From Patiria miniata (taxonomy: Eukaryota; Echinodermata; Asteroidea; Valvatida; Asterinidae), in NCBI RefSeq assembly GCF_015706575.1, contig NW_024037070.1, positions 4,645,874-4,709,873 on the forward strand: a stretch of DNA of 64,000 bases. The letters are read 5' to 3'. The notes under the pieces are model-generated. The model made no database searches. It was not told the DNA's origin and saw nothing but the letters and a program-made list of their open reading frames with translations. Position 1 is the stretch's first letter. The number at the start of each line of letters is the position of its first letter. Of this stretch, positions 31,508 through 44,200 are shown piece after piece. Made by a program: the position numbers and the translations under genes.

Positions 31508-33759
31508 AACCAGGTCGGCCTTATTTTCCATCAAATCCTAAGCAACTTACGGGTGTACTGTGTTTATTTTTTTCAACTACAGCTGATTAAGAAATGTCGT
31601 TTTTGGAGAAGGAAAAATGAAATGCTGTATATTCTTTCTTCGAGATTTAAGTGTGGATTATATCCAGAATATTCTTTTATATCAAGCTTGTTATAACTGT
31701 ACACAATGTACATCACTGTTTCAGCAGCTATGATGATATTCAGGAATTGCGTGTGAAAGTGAGCAACTGTCCTTTTTTTTTTCAAGAAAAGTTTGGTAAA
31801 ATATCCACACGCAAAAAAAACATGTATTAGATACACCTCCAACTGCTGCACTTCCAACTACAGGGAAAATATGTCAGTACTTAATATGAGTATATCCTCA
31901 TTGCCATAAGTGCCTACTATATTTCAGTTTTATTGTTTATTGAATGAGTGACATGTATAGATGGAATTTTCACGATGTCATAATCACTGCGCCTTTATAA
32001 ACCGATCCAATAATCCTCCTGCTGTCTGAACAGTCACAGACTGTCAAATCGATCCTTTTCCCCTGCCATGCCTTTTACACATGCTGGTCACCAACAGTCG
32101 GATCATATTTCAAGCAAGCACTGTGACTAGTCAAATTCAGGCACCAGACAAAAACAGGCAAGTGGTAGGCACAGCTGGCTTATCAATCACCTACAGTCAA
32201 AACATAGCTGCATCAAGTTACATAAACAGTCACAGCCAGTCAATCCTGCTTAATGTAGGCTGGGAGCTGTTGAAAACAGTCATTTGTTTGATTTTGACTG
32301 AAAGGACTACTTGGCAGAGGATGTTTGTTTGCGTAGGAGGGTTAAGCCCAGCCTTCTCCGCACGTGGGCACCAACGTGCACTTCTCTCCAATGCCCCACT
32401 GCATGTTCCTGCCGTGCCAGCAGTAGGCGTGATTTAAGGCAAACCTCACGCCAGCAATCCCCAGCTCTGGTATGGGATGGGCTCTTTGTTCCATTCTCAC
32501 TGAATATAACAATTTGAGGATGCATGCTGGTTATATGTTTACTTGTTTTCTTTTTTTACCATTTTTCAGGTACAAACGGGTAATTTATTGTTTATGTAAC
32601 ATGCAATTATTCAGTAGCATATGACCAAAAGTGCCTTAAAAACCTCTGGAAAGAATGTAGTATCCAGACGCCACTTCTTTTGGTTGTGTACAAAGTCTAT
32701 GGAGAGTCGAGTGCCAGTCCCAGATTCGTGTCTTTTCAACAAATATGTTAGTTATGGCTGAATGTCTCCAGTAGTTTACTACACAGTGTTGGATTCTGAT
32801 GGATTCTGTTGGATTCTGATGGATTCAGACAGCTTCTTAGCCAAAAAAAAAAAAAATTCAAAGGAGTTTAAGGGCCGGTCTCAATTCATATCCGGAACGA
32901 CTTTCGGACAAGTTGCGTGGAGAATTATTCACTTTGTCCTGAAGAAGCTCTGCATTTGTCCCGGACATGTTCCGGGGAAATTGTCATCAGTAACTGCTTG
33001 ACCAACCAATACTAATAACTCCATTGGGGGAAGAATCCTGCTACTTACATCCGATACAGTGTCGGCAAATTTTTCTGGAACTCGTCCCGGATATGACTTT
33101 AGACAAGCCCTAAAATGACCCCTTTTTTGCGTTTGTGTTGGTGTCTTAATGTTTGTTTTATGCTTGTTTTTGAGTTTCAGTGGTAGGAAGCCCGATTTTC
33201 ATCTAGTAACTGAACTGTTTTACGTATTTATTCCAAATTTTTAATTAGGTCGAAAATCAATTTGTGCCTTTGGGGGAAATCTTAAATGAATTAAGTTAAA
33301 TATACATGTATTTAACAATTTCTTGTAGAAAAAAAAAACACATTGTACATACAAAGTTAAATAATAAGTTTTATAATGACATAAGTACTTCAAAGATAAC
33401 TGTGAAATTTGGACTTAAGTCTTTTTTCTTCTGGTCAAAAGACCAAATTTCTTGTTCCCTCTTTTCGTATATTGAATATGTATAATGGTTTTGACTAGAT
33501 TCAATCCACAAACAGGGTATATACACATGGATTTTGGGGGGAGGAAGTTAAATTTGAGTCATAAAGTTTAACATAGTCATAGTTTTTTTTGGGGGGGGGT
33601 TCGGAATATATCCACTTCAGAATATTCAATCGAGGACTTGGTGACAATGCTTAAAGAGGATTTTAATTCAGGAAATGTTTGTTTAAAAGCAGATGCAGAA
33701 GAAAAAAAAATGAGTTTCGAAGGAAGTTATTCAAAGTGAGTAAAGTCCGTCACGAGCAA

Positions 33760-34027
33760 ATGTGGCCCATCAGGCCAGCGTTTATCACCAGTTTCAGTCG
33801 CATAAAATGAATGAGAATATTTCTACTCCCCCTGGATGGGATGCTAGTCCAACGCAGGTTACTCCCCAGCTAATGCCGGTACCCATTTATACTTCTGGGT
33901 GGAGAGAGGCAAGTTGAAGTTGGTGAAGTGGCTTGCCCAAGGACACAACATATGGCCAGCAGCTGGTTTCGAACCCATGACCTGATCATGAGTCACGAAC
34001 CCTAACCACTAGGCCACACTCGCCCCT
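33760..34027 (-). repeat. tRNA-derived SINE, longest copy
   Basis: On the minus strand: head with CCTAGTGGTTAGGGTTCGTG and B box GGTTCGAAACC, then GTGTCCTTGGGCAAGCCAC, GTATAAATGGGTACCGGC and a tail near GGGCCACATTTGC. It is the best-preserved member of the group with 29480-29655. Confidence 0.7.
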
Positions 34028-34984
34028 TTGAAGGAAGTTAAAATTACATGTATTCAGACTTAGTCTAAAGAAGACTTCTGAAAGGAAAATAATAGAAGAT
34101 TATACCCAATTCAAAAGAAACCTCGAAAAAAAAATGCCTAATAATGAGATTTGTGGTATTTCTACAATATACACATGTTGGAATCGGTTGGAAACCCACA
34201 GGGGCGGGCACAGGAGGAAAATTGTGTGTGTTGGGGGGGGGGGGAGGACACCAACCTTTTAAAACTTGAAGCCCAGTGTTAACAGATTAAAGACTTCTTT
34301 TAAAACGTGACTTATGTACTGATCTAAACCTTTTAGCCCTAAAACAGAGTTTTTCCTTTCATGAACTTGAGTTGTTTTGTTGACACAAAATGTCAGATTT
34401 TGCACTATTCCTTCGAGTTTTGTCAATTTTAAGTTAAAAGTAAATATCACTGCCATGGCAGTAATACAAATTAATTTCCCTGACTTTGCTTTTGAGGTTG
34501 TCTTTGGCAGTATTTGTTTTGAAATTTACTTACTAGAAATATTATGCCATAAACATTCTTGAATGTAGTAATGTGTATGCAATAGTGGCCTCAGGCCAGT
34601 AAATGATAATAATTTGACATTCCGATCTTCCCGATTACCTTTAAAATAACTGTTATTATTTGAGTTTGGCAACTCATAGAAAATAATGGCTCTGACTATT
34701 TAAGTTTGTAGTGTTCTTTACTGTGGCGTATAAGACATATATTTATCGTTTTATTGTACAGAAAGTTTCTATTAGTATTTTGTTTTATGGTTTTTTTTGT
34801 CTTCATCGTAAGGAGCAGACATTTCCATTCAAGAAAAAATGTAATGAGTAACTTGATGTTTGATGGAATTTGTGTATTTAATCGTTATTTCTTGTCATTT
34901 ATTTGGGACTTAGGAAAGTCCTGAAATTTCTCCTGTACTACTTTTAATTATAGTTTGTTTCTGTAATAATTTTGATAAGTTTAA

Positions 34985-35599
34985 AAGTAATATATAACAT
35001 CTGCTTTTGCTGTAATATTCAGAGATGGATGGATTTGGGGGTGAGTATTTAATAGCAAATATCGTTCCACTGACCTGTTTAAAGTTTAGTGTTAGTGGAT
35101 GTCGTGGAAAAAAAACACAAGAAAAAAATGCTGTTTTTGTAGTCCGGTTCCCTGACCCGATGCTTCATATGAAACCAAACAATTTATAGACGTTAGGGAA
35201 TTGTCGGGTCAGGGAACCAGACTATAGCTGGCTTGCACCCGTTCATGGATATCATGTAAGCGATTGCAAAATGTGGACAAATTTAATTCGGTCAATGAAT
35301 TCGGTCAATTGAAAATGATAGCATGCGAGACGCAAGGATTCACAACATGCTTTGAGTTTGAGACTATTATTTACTTACACAGGCATGCAACTTTTCCTCG
35401 GATCTGCTGATTTCCTCGTTTTTTACTTCTCATGAATGCCATTACAAATTGAAAAACACTGTACATAGTATTGTGTGGTTTGGAATTTCCTTGTTTTTCC
35501 TAATTTCCCAGTTGCATGCCTGCTTACAGCCCTATAAGGTATTTCATAATAATGTGGCAGTTCCGTGTTTTTAAAAGTTTGCAAATGTTGTACATTGCC
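34985..35599. mobile_element. TTAA-flanked MITE family A, copy 4 (diverged, expanded)
   Basis: TTAA at 34981-34984 and 35600-35603. Family landmarks are kept (CTTTTGCTGTAATATTCAGA, GGTTCCCTGACCC / GGGTCAGGGAACC, GTTTGCAAATGTTGTACAT), but the part right of the centre holds about 100 bp of extra, unrelated sequence and the central stem is lost. Confidence 0.7.
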
Positions 35600-35754
35600 T
35601 TAATTTCAGCAACCATGTATGTTGCTTAGAAAATGAAGATAGAGTAAAAACTGCAACAACATTACCATTATTGACTGCGAAATGGACAACTCACAGGGCA
35701 GCAATTTCATTGTATGTGTGCATATGTTACTTGAAGTTCGTATTTGTCCGTAAA

Positions 35755-36275
35755 GGTAATATAAAACATTTGTAAACTTCAAAAAAACAAAACTACTAGA
35801 TTATTATGAAATACCTTATTTGACTGTAAGTGAATAATAGTCTCAAGCATCCTGTGAAATCATGGCACCTGGTGTGCTGTCTTTTTTAAGAAAAGTGGAA
35901 ATTTTGTATAAATTTCCAACCATGGTCGGCCGACCATCTTTTGGAAAAAAAAATGAGTTTTTCAAAATACTGCCCCCAATTTACCAAATTTAGTTAGTCC
36001 ACATTTTGTTTGGAATGAGTTACACAGCTGTGAAGGTCCAAGCCAGCTAGTCTGGTTCCCTGACCTTACCATTTCCTGACGTCTATAAATTGCTGTGTTT
36101 CCTCTGAAGTAGGGTCAGGAATCAGACTACAAGAACAGCAATTTTGTCTTGGTTTTTCCAGCATCTATGAATACCAAACTTTAAACAGATCAGTGTAACA
36201 ATATTTGCTTTAAAATACTCATCCCCAAATCCATCCATTTCTGAAAATTACAGCAAAAGCAAATGTTGTACAGTC
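35755..36275. mobile_element. TTAA-flanked MITE family A, copy 5
   Basis: Reverse orientation relative to copy 4, about 155 bp away. It keeps the CATTTGTAAACTTC start, the ATGGTCGGCCGACCAT centre and the CAGCAAAAGCAAATGTTGTAC end. The left TTAA is degraded to GTAA; the right TTAA lies at 36276-36279. Confidence 0.7.
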
Positions 36276-37552
36276 TTAATGAAGTTTTGGTTGTTGCATG
36301 TTTGCGAGTGTGTTTGTGTGTCAATTTTGTTTTCTGTTTGATGATTTGAAATTGGCTTTTAATATGTCTAACGTTTGGGTTTTTATATCTTTGTCCCGTT
36401 AACTGCTTGTGAACCCAAAATGTCGTTTTGCAGGTTGTATCTGTTGTCGTTTCGTGTAAGTTTTGTTTTTAATTGCATGATTCGATCAATTTCAATGAGA
36501 CTTGCGATTTTTACCAACGTATACTAGTAATCGCCGAGTAGTCACAAGACATGTAGAAATAATTATTGTAAAATGGGAACATATTTATGCAAAACCTGGA
36601 CTGAAAGTATTCAGTTTTAGAACCGATGAACTTAATGTCAAAGTGATTTGAAAGTATTTGTTTAATTGAGTGGAATTTGGGGATTTTGTTTATATCAGAA
36701 TTGATCATACTTCATGTGTACATAATTTGAACCAATAGAAAATGGACCAAGTGGTTTTGAGTCTGGTTACAGAACGAAACGATTGTGCCTTATTTTCTTT
36801 CTTTTTTTCGGGGGAGGGGGGCACCTTCAAGTTGGAGATTGTGTACTTTGTAAGAGAAACTAAACAGCCATGCAAAAACAATGGTACCGATGATTTTTAA
36901 GGATTTGCAGTTTAAAAAAATTATTCTAACTGCATGCATTTCCCAGAAAAGTGAGAATATTTACATTAACTTCAGAAAATGTGTTGGGTCTTGTTAGATC
37001 ATTTTTTTTGTAATTTCCTCCTTTTTTAATGTGAAAGGGAAAACATGCAAAGAATTATTAATTTGTATATTTAATTCATTCTCTTACAACAAGTTCATCT
37101 TAGAAGGTATTCCCATTGACAAATATGTAAGCAATGTGCTTCAACAATTTTCAAGTATATACATAAAGAATTAGAAAGTAAGAATTTTTAGTTCAACATT
37201 TGTTATAACACCTTGATTTTTATACTAAGTGTGAAAATGTTATTTTCTTTTTTCATTTTGGATTGTAAACACTTCATTATTATGCTTCCTTTTTTTATAA
37301 AGTTGATGAATTTTGTACCAAATGAGAAAAACATGTTGGTGCTTTGAAATAAAGTGATTAATGGTTCAAGTTAATTTGGCTGTTGAAACAGGTCTTTTCC
37401 TTTTTCGTTATGTGAAAATTTTGCTCAGTACAAAAACATTTGAAGAAGTAAAATAGGTAAACGGAATTATATTGTACAAATTTGTTTAGTGGGTGGAGGG
37501 GAAAAAAATCATACTATTATTATTATTATTAATCATTTTTGGTAATGAAACC

Positions 37553-37795
37553 AAGGATTCCTCAAAAGCGCCCTAGGCACTGTAGCTCGCAAGCCTGAAG
37601 AAACCTGTGGAGAGAAGACAATGAGAAGAAATTACAGTTTTAGAGGTGGGAGGAAAAGCCCAGAAGAATATTCTGAGGAAAACCCACGGAATCAGGTAGG
37701 GACTGAAAACCCAATTCGTCCAGGCGGGATTCGAACCCGGGTCACAGCGGTGGAAGGCGAAGAAAGTATCGCTACGCCAACCTGACTCGACCATC
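37553..37795 (-). repeat. tRNA-derived SINE with TGTAATTTCTTCT body, full-length
   Basis: On the minus strand the head includes GTTGGCGTAGCGATACT (A-box region) and B box GGTTCGAATCCCG. The body includes CTGGGCTTTTCCTCCCACC and CTAAAACTGTAATTTCTTCT. A headless copy of the body lies at 62232-62372. It follows an ATT microsatellite at 37516-37532. Confidence 0.7.
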
Positions 37796-38426
37796 TACAC
37801 GGTCAACAACCAAAAAAAAATCACATCACTGTCTATACACGTTTCAAAACCAAACATGAAATAACCCCAACGTGTTCGGAAACAACACTAAATACTGGTT
37901 GTATTACTTGTTGTATTACCAGTCTTGAGCCAAGACTAGCAAAACATTAGACTATAGTACACCACTTGGTGGCGCACTCTCGTGCCGCGGGGAACTCCCC
38001 AAAATAACGACGTGGTCGCTAAAAATAGATTATCAGTAACTCGCTGCTCGAAATTGAAGATATCACGTAGTTCATGTTGTTATGAAGTAGTGGTTGTTCT
38101 TTATCTGTCAGAGGGTTTTAAAATTAAAACATCTTTCAACTTCATCTCTAATTTGCTTGATCGTAATATCTTATCACAAGAGGACAGTATCAATAATTAA
38201 TAGTTACTCAAGAAAGTCATGTACTACACGTTATTAATACTTAACGCAGTGATGCAATGACGATAATGTGGAAATTTCCAGATTCTAAAAATAGCTCTGA
38301 ATAATGAGGTAATGCAATCCACACGAAGCGTTTGCTGTTGTGGGGATATTTGCTGCAAATGTGCAATAATCCAATATCGATACATGAATTAACTGATGTT
38401 CCTTGCTTTCCACTCGCGTCTTACAG

Positions 38427-38451
38427 TTGTTGTGGCTCTCAAAAAAGAAAC
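38427..38451 (+). other. Candidate noncoding 5' exon of the plus-strand IAD gene
   Basis: A 25-nt stretch has CGTCTTACAG on its left and the strong donor GTAAGTATT at 38452 on its right. It could be the end of a first exon or a micro-exon, splicing to the strong acceptor (poly-T, then TTTTGGACAG) ending at 41133. This is splice-signal evidence only. Confidence 0.25.
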
Positions 38452-38739
38452 GTAAGTATTTTTGACGGACTTTTTAGTGGCCTATCCCTAATTTAACTTA
38501 ACTAACATTGACCATGGAGGTAGGAAACACCTCCATGCTAACATTAACAACATTTTTTTGTATTATGAATGAGCATGTTTTTTGTTAATTAATTTTTATA
38601 TTAGGCCTAATGAGTAATGTTACAATGTTAATTGTCATGTTTATCAATGTCATGTTTGTTTGGCTGTCGTTACGATCATAACGGTAGACCTGTAAACATG
38701 GTTACAAGAAACATAACTTATTATTAACTTATATATGTT

Positions 38740-39499
38740 TAGACCCGTGAACGTGGCTTGTAAACTGAACGTGGCTTGTAAACTACGCCACGTTCTTATG
38801 TCATTTCGAACCTGGCGAACGTGTCCCTCTGACTCCCTCCGTTACACACACTGAACGTTATTTTGCCCATGTAATAAGTACTCACATATGAAGCTGTCTT
38901 GAATTCTATTTGTACGTCAAAACTTGCATTTGACGACAATTGAGGAAAATTCTGGCCCCGGTTCATGAAGTCCGTTCGCTACTGCTAGCTGCCATTTTCT
39001 CCCAACTGCCGCATGCGCATTGCGTTTTATTTTCGTATGATTCGACGGCTGTTTACTGTCGCAGCTAAAACAGACATCGTTTTAGACAAGTTTCAAGTCC
39101 TTTCCTCTCTCACCGCACCGCACGCGGTCGCACGTGCGCCCGCGTGTTTGTTGTGCACACACGTACTGTACACGAGATAAGCCGAGCAGCAATCGTCTGC
39201 GGGGTTTTTTTTTCGGGGTTGCGACATGAAACAGCCGTCAATCTGTCCAAGCGACTCAGACGCGTCCGGGGTTATTTGTCAGGGTCAGGTTAAAATCTAA
39301 TTTCTACACGTTCGTATGGGTCTTTACTGATGGGCAAATTTCGTCGAAATTACACAGCCGAAACAATCGGACGGGCAAATTTAGATTTCTAGGTGAGTAC
39401 TCAACACCCATACGGAATTATGTATGTCGGATCGATTTCGCCAGGTTCGAAATGAAACAAGAACGTGGCGTTGTATACAACGCCACGTTCACGGGTCTA
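38740..39499. mobile_element. MULE-like element with TAGACCCGTGAACGTGG ends, copy 1
   Basis: Termini TAGACCCGTGAACGTGG and CCACGTTCACGGGTCTA are perfect inverted repeats. They are flanked by a perfect 9-bp direct repeat ATATATGTT (38731-38739 and 39500-39508). The 760-bp interior is GC- and CpG-rich compared with its surroundings and has no credible gene. Confidence 0.85.
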
Positions 39500-39515
39500 A
39501 TATATGTTGGGCGCG

Positions 39516-39590
39516 TTCGGTCAATGTGCGCAATCGGTCAATCGCATTGCGCTGTCGGTCAATCATGAGGCTATATCGGTCAATCCTGCT
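39516..39590. repeat. CGGTCAATC short tandem array
   Basis: Four spaced copies of TCGGTCAATC-type units occur between the two TAGACCC elements, with variable spacers of 10-15 nt. The class is unknown. Confidence 0.5.
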
Positions 39591-39752
39591 GCCACCCAGT
39601 AGGCCTACCAGTAGAACACCAGTTTCTTTGCGCATTTTCCGGCGATCGTGTACATGTATCTACGGGCCCGGCCCGGTTTTATTATAACTATAATAAGGGA
39701 ACAAAATCCACTTTTAAATTATTTGACCAACCAAACTAGTCATGCTAGTTGG

Positions 39753-40340
39753 TAGACCCATGAACGTGGCTTGTAAACTATGCCGCGCTCTTGTACATGT
39801 TCAAACCAAGCGAAATCGGCCTTCCGTGACAAAGACTGAACACCGCCTTACCGTGTGATAAGTATTCACATATCAAGCTTTCTTGAACATGTTGAAATCT
39901 GCTTTTACGCCAAATCTGGCATTTAAACGATATTCTTGGTAAAATCTGGCAAGATCTCGACGTCCTGCAACCTCCTGATGCATGTGATTTACCACGTGAT
40001 AAATGCTGCAGATAATTTGGTATCGCACTGACGCTCCGGGCACTCCTGATGTCCGGATCATAAGTGCGATTCCAAATTATTAGCTGCCTTTATCACGTGG
40101 TCTCGTTATTGGCCAATCAGACGCCGCCTGTCATATGCGCCACATGAAGCAGACGGGTAGCTCGGAGGGCTCCGATAATTTTGCACGCAAATGACCCTGG
40201 GTACTCGTCCAGGGTCATTTGTCAGGGTCACTTGTCAGGTTAAAATCTAATTTCTACACGTTCGTATGGGTCTTCATTGATGGCAAATTTTGTCGAAATG
40301 ACACATCCTGAACACGCGGACAGGCAAATTTAGATTTCTA
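39753..40340. mobile_element. TAGACCCGTGAACGTGG element, copy 2 (right end missing)
   Basis: It begins TAGACCCATGAACGTGGCTT and follows copy 1 through GTTAAAATCTAATTTCTACACG and GCAAATTTAGATTTCTA, then stops about 100 bp short of the expected right terminus. Its middle differs (it includes TTTATCACGTGG), so the interior may be a recombinant. Confidence 0.65.
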
Positions 40341-41218
40341 AATAAAGAAATGAAATATTAAACTCAGGAATATGATTCCCAAGCAGCAGCACATCAATCA
40401 TGATCACACCTAGACTGCTTTCTGCCCCCATAAATTTTCCAACTATCATTGAAAGATGAAATCACTTTCGCAGTGATCAGGAAATGTTTTTAGCCAATCC
40501 TGTAGTGTTTTTAATATTGCTGCATGCTTTTTGCAGTTTTTAACTTGACCAGTAGTGTGTGATCGAAGAGAGAAAAGGGGAAATTTGAGCTTGGAAAGTA
40601 ATTGTGCAATTCGGGGGAATGAATGGATCTGCTCGAAAGATTGTCATTTTCAATTTTTTTTCCCTGGGTCCTGTAAAGTTAATAGGTCTTGTTCACAATA
40701 ATACCACACTTTTGAAAAGTTGTGTAAGTCACACCGTGATGTATAAAATTGAAGGAAAAACAATAACCAAAAAACCCAGGATTTTCTCAAGGAAAAACCA
40801 AACCAACTTAGTTGAGAATTACTAATGGTGTTGAATTATTAGATCCGGCATAGCATGAATTTTAAGGGAAAAAACACAGAGAAAATTGAGTCTCAAAAAG
40901 AGTGTCAGATGTCACTGAGAATATGTTTGGTGAAGTATAAGGAAATTAAAGAAATATTGGTGTTTAATACCCCCAGTTACAAAAACCATTTGTTTTACAA
41001 ATCTGCTGATTTAAAAGCAACAACTTTCTGGTAGGTACCATTTTTCATGATTATATGAGATGTTTAAAAGCATTTTCATTGAAAGTGTGGAACTGAGTTT
41101 ATTTGTAACACAAATTTTTTTTTTCCATTTTGGACAGAATCGTCTGATTCTATTCATTGTTTGTGCTCGCCTCATTTGCCTGTGATATTGACGTCGTGGT
41201 CTAGCTCTGCGTAGAACG

Positions 41219-44200
41219 ATGGAGAACGGCCAAATGAACCAAAATGTATCGGTAGAGCCAGAGCATTTGCAGTATTTCCTGGCCATGTTGGCAGAAGAGA
41301 ACATGGGGAATGGTAATTTTTTTGTTCTTTGGTTTGTACAACTTTTCAAATTGCTTTTCCACCGTTCCTACAACGTTGATAAACATTTTTTGAGTACAGA
41401 CAGGACTAGAACAAAATACTTTTGTAAGTTTATTCCATCCGGTATGCTGTCGATTTCAAAAGACCGTATATAAATTGTTTTTTATTTCTGTTCGGAATTT
41501 CCCAAAACAAGGGCCCGCCGGCGTTGAGGCTCTTGAGTCCAAGTTTGACGACGAGATATACAGAGTTGCGCTAGCCATGGTAAGAGACAAATTCTTTCAC
41601 TTGCACGGTGGAGTAAAAAAGAAACATCAAAATAATCCACTTTATACCAAAAGATATCCATATCACATCAGAGATGTCATTCATCGGCTGTTTTTCGTTC
41701 CTTTTAAATCATCACAATTTGGAGATTATTTTAAGGTATTTTTTCGGAGTGATAATTTTTGTTTTTCTGATGAATGTTGTCAACAGAGCCCACTGGATGC
41801 AGGCTCGCAAGAAAACAACACTTCGTTACCAAAAATAGGTGAGAAATGTTTTATTTGTATGCAAAGTTAATCCTCATTTCCCTTTAACAAACAAAACATT
41901 TTTTTTTGCAATACAGACCCAAATCGTAGTGTAATTTTGATTCAGGATTCTAATTTTTTTGCAAGAACATTCACAATCCAAACGACAAATCCACATGAAC
42001 ACTGCGTTCGCAAGGGACAACTTAGTTATGATGGAAACATTGTGACAGCGTTTTTTGTTGTTGAAATAACGGCTGAATGTTACAATGAAATAAACTGGCG
42101 ATTTCAGCGTACCAAAACATGTTTTTTGTGTGATTGCAAAAGGAAACTGAGAAAGATTCTTTACCAATTATTTTGAAATGGGGGCAGAAAAAATGCTGAA
42201 AAACCGTTGATCCACCAGAGTGAAAGAATTTTCTCTTTCCTGCAAAAAAGTCTTTGTCGTTTCCAACTTTTGCTTTTCCTGTCTTCCTCTGCCTGCTTTT
42301 TTTTCTCTTCCTTGCACTTTGAAATCTCAGATCTGATGATTTCAAATCTCTGTTGTTGAGTCCAAGTTGTTTGTGCTTGTAAATCTTTGTTTATTTTGTG
42401 TGACATTTATCATCATGAGTTCTCTGCTGGATATAATATTTGTCTATTTGAAAACAGTGTATTCAATCGGGATGTGTGACATATTTCATTTTTTTAATAT
42501 GTAAACTTTGGTTGGTTCAGTATCGAATCGCTTCATCAGGAAAAAAAGATTTTTATGTTTAAAAAGAACCTTTAATAAGGGAATAAATGTGTGCTCGAGA
42601 GGTTTTAATCACTCTGTTTAAGACCGCTTAGAGTCTGGGTGTTGATAATTACCCGAGCCGGAGGCGAGGGTAATTATCAGCACCCAGACTCTAAGCGGTC
42701 TTAAACAGAGTGATTAATACCGACCAAGCACATATTTATACCCATTCATAAATACCTTTTCGGTCAAAAAAATCCAATATTTCGGTCAAAAAATCCCAAT
42801 TTTGTTCAACAAGTTCACTTCATTCCTTTTGAAACATCCCTCTAGCTAAATAATGGAGTGTTCAGCTGGCAATTAAGATGTAAACAACCCTTTTATGGAG
42901 ATTCACACTCGCATGGCACGTTCTGTGCGATGTCGCGCAGAACGCACCTGGGGCGTTGCGTTTTGAATTTAGAACTATAAAATTCTGACTCACTGGTAGT
43001 GTTGTGCATGCCTACGTGAGGACTGTGAACGTTCAACCAATAAAACGGTAAAAGGCACCGGATTTCATGGGAGTCCACATTTTATGTGACATTGGAAAAG
43101 TGTTTAAGACCAGCTAGCCATGTTTTTATCATCCGTTTAAAGGGAATATACATCATTTGCTTTTGCTGTAATTTTCAGAAATGGATGGAATTTGGGGGTT
43201 GGAAATATTTAGCAAATATAGTTACACTGACTTTTTTGAGGTTTTGGGTTCGAAAATGCTATAAAACCAAGAAAAACAATCATTTTCCTGTAGTCTGGTT
43301 CCCTGACTCCATATAAGAAGAAACAGCAGTTTACATACATTGGGGAATTGTAAGGTCGGGGAACCAGTCTAGCTGGCTCGTACCCGTTCATAGGTTTGTA
43401 ATCGATTGCAAACAAGTGCGATTGTCAATTGGGGCCACTATTTGAAAAAAGCCAGTTTTTTCCAACGCTGATCGGCCGATCAGCGTTGGAAATTGATACA
43501 AAAATACCACTTTTCTTGAAAATGACAGTTTACCAGGTGCCATGATTTTACAGGATGCTTTACACTGTCATTCACTAACAGTCCAGCAAGGTATTTCAAA
43601 ATGATTTGGTAGTTTTATTTTTTGATGTTTGCAAATGTTGTATTTTCCCTTTAAGACCAGCCACGTGACAGGCTCTCGACCAATAGGGGTGGATCCATAA
43701 TTTTGGGAAAGGGGGGGGGGGGGGGGCAACCTTTCATGCTTTATACCCTCTGGAGTAAATAAGTTTCTACCAAGTAAACATTTTGCCTTAGTGTGTATTA
43801 CATGAGGATACTGGCTAGACTGCACATTATGTGTATGTTTTTCCAAAGCGTTGATAGTTTTTCAAACATTTAAAAAAAAAAGGTGAGTTCCCCCCCCCCC
43901 CAATTTAAAATATTGCCCTGGTGTGTATTACATAAGAATACTGGCTAGATTACACTTTACAGGTATGAGTTTCCAAAGCTTCAATTATTTTTAATTGGCA
44001 AATTCCTCCCCCCCCCCCCCACCAATCCACCCTGTTGACTTGTCTTAATTGGATTGTTTCCCACCCAGACCTAGCCATGATAGATGACATCATCGGACCA
44101 GACCAGGAGATGCAGATGGACGTCGGTGCCCCTCCCTTGCCACCCACAGGTGGTTACCACTACCCGATCTCCTCCCCACACATGTACGACTCCAATTACG

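Larger units (their letters stand above)
31508..41133. other. Cyclin E to IAD-gene interval: no coding sequence recognised
   Basis: The first several kilobases downstream of the cyclin E stop are AT-rich and could be 3' UTR; AATAAA occurs for example near 37349, but no end can be fixed. Contents seen: SINEs at 33760-34027 and 37553-37795, family A MITEs at 34985-35599 and 35755-36275, two related 9-bp-TSD-type elements (38740-39499 and 39753-40340), and a CGGTCAATC short array at 39516-39590. I looked specifically for an IRF DNA-binding-domain exon (tryptophan-rich, RLRPWL-like) and saw none. Confidence 0.55.

Noticed and set aside
32081..32517. Open frames downstream of cyclin E as a separate gene
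   Set aside because: No splice sites or domain were recognised, and the position fits cyclin E 3' UTR or intergenic sequence.
39516..39590. CRISPR-like array
   Set aside because: The repeats are only about 10 nt with uneven short spacers, in an animal genome. It is a short degenerate tandem repeat.
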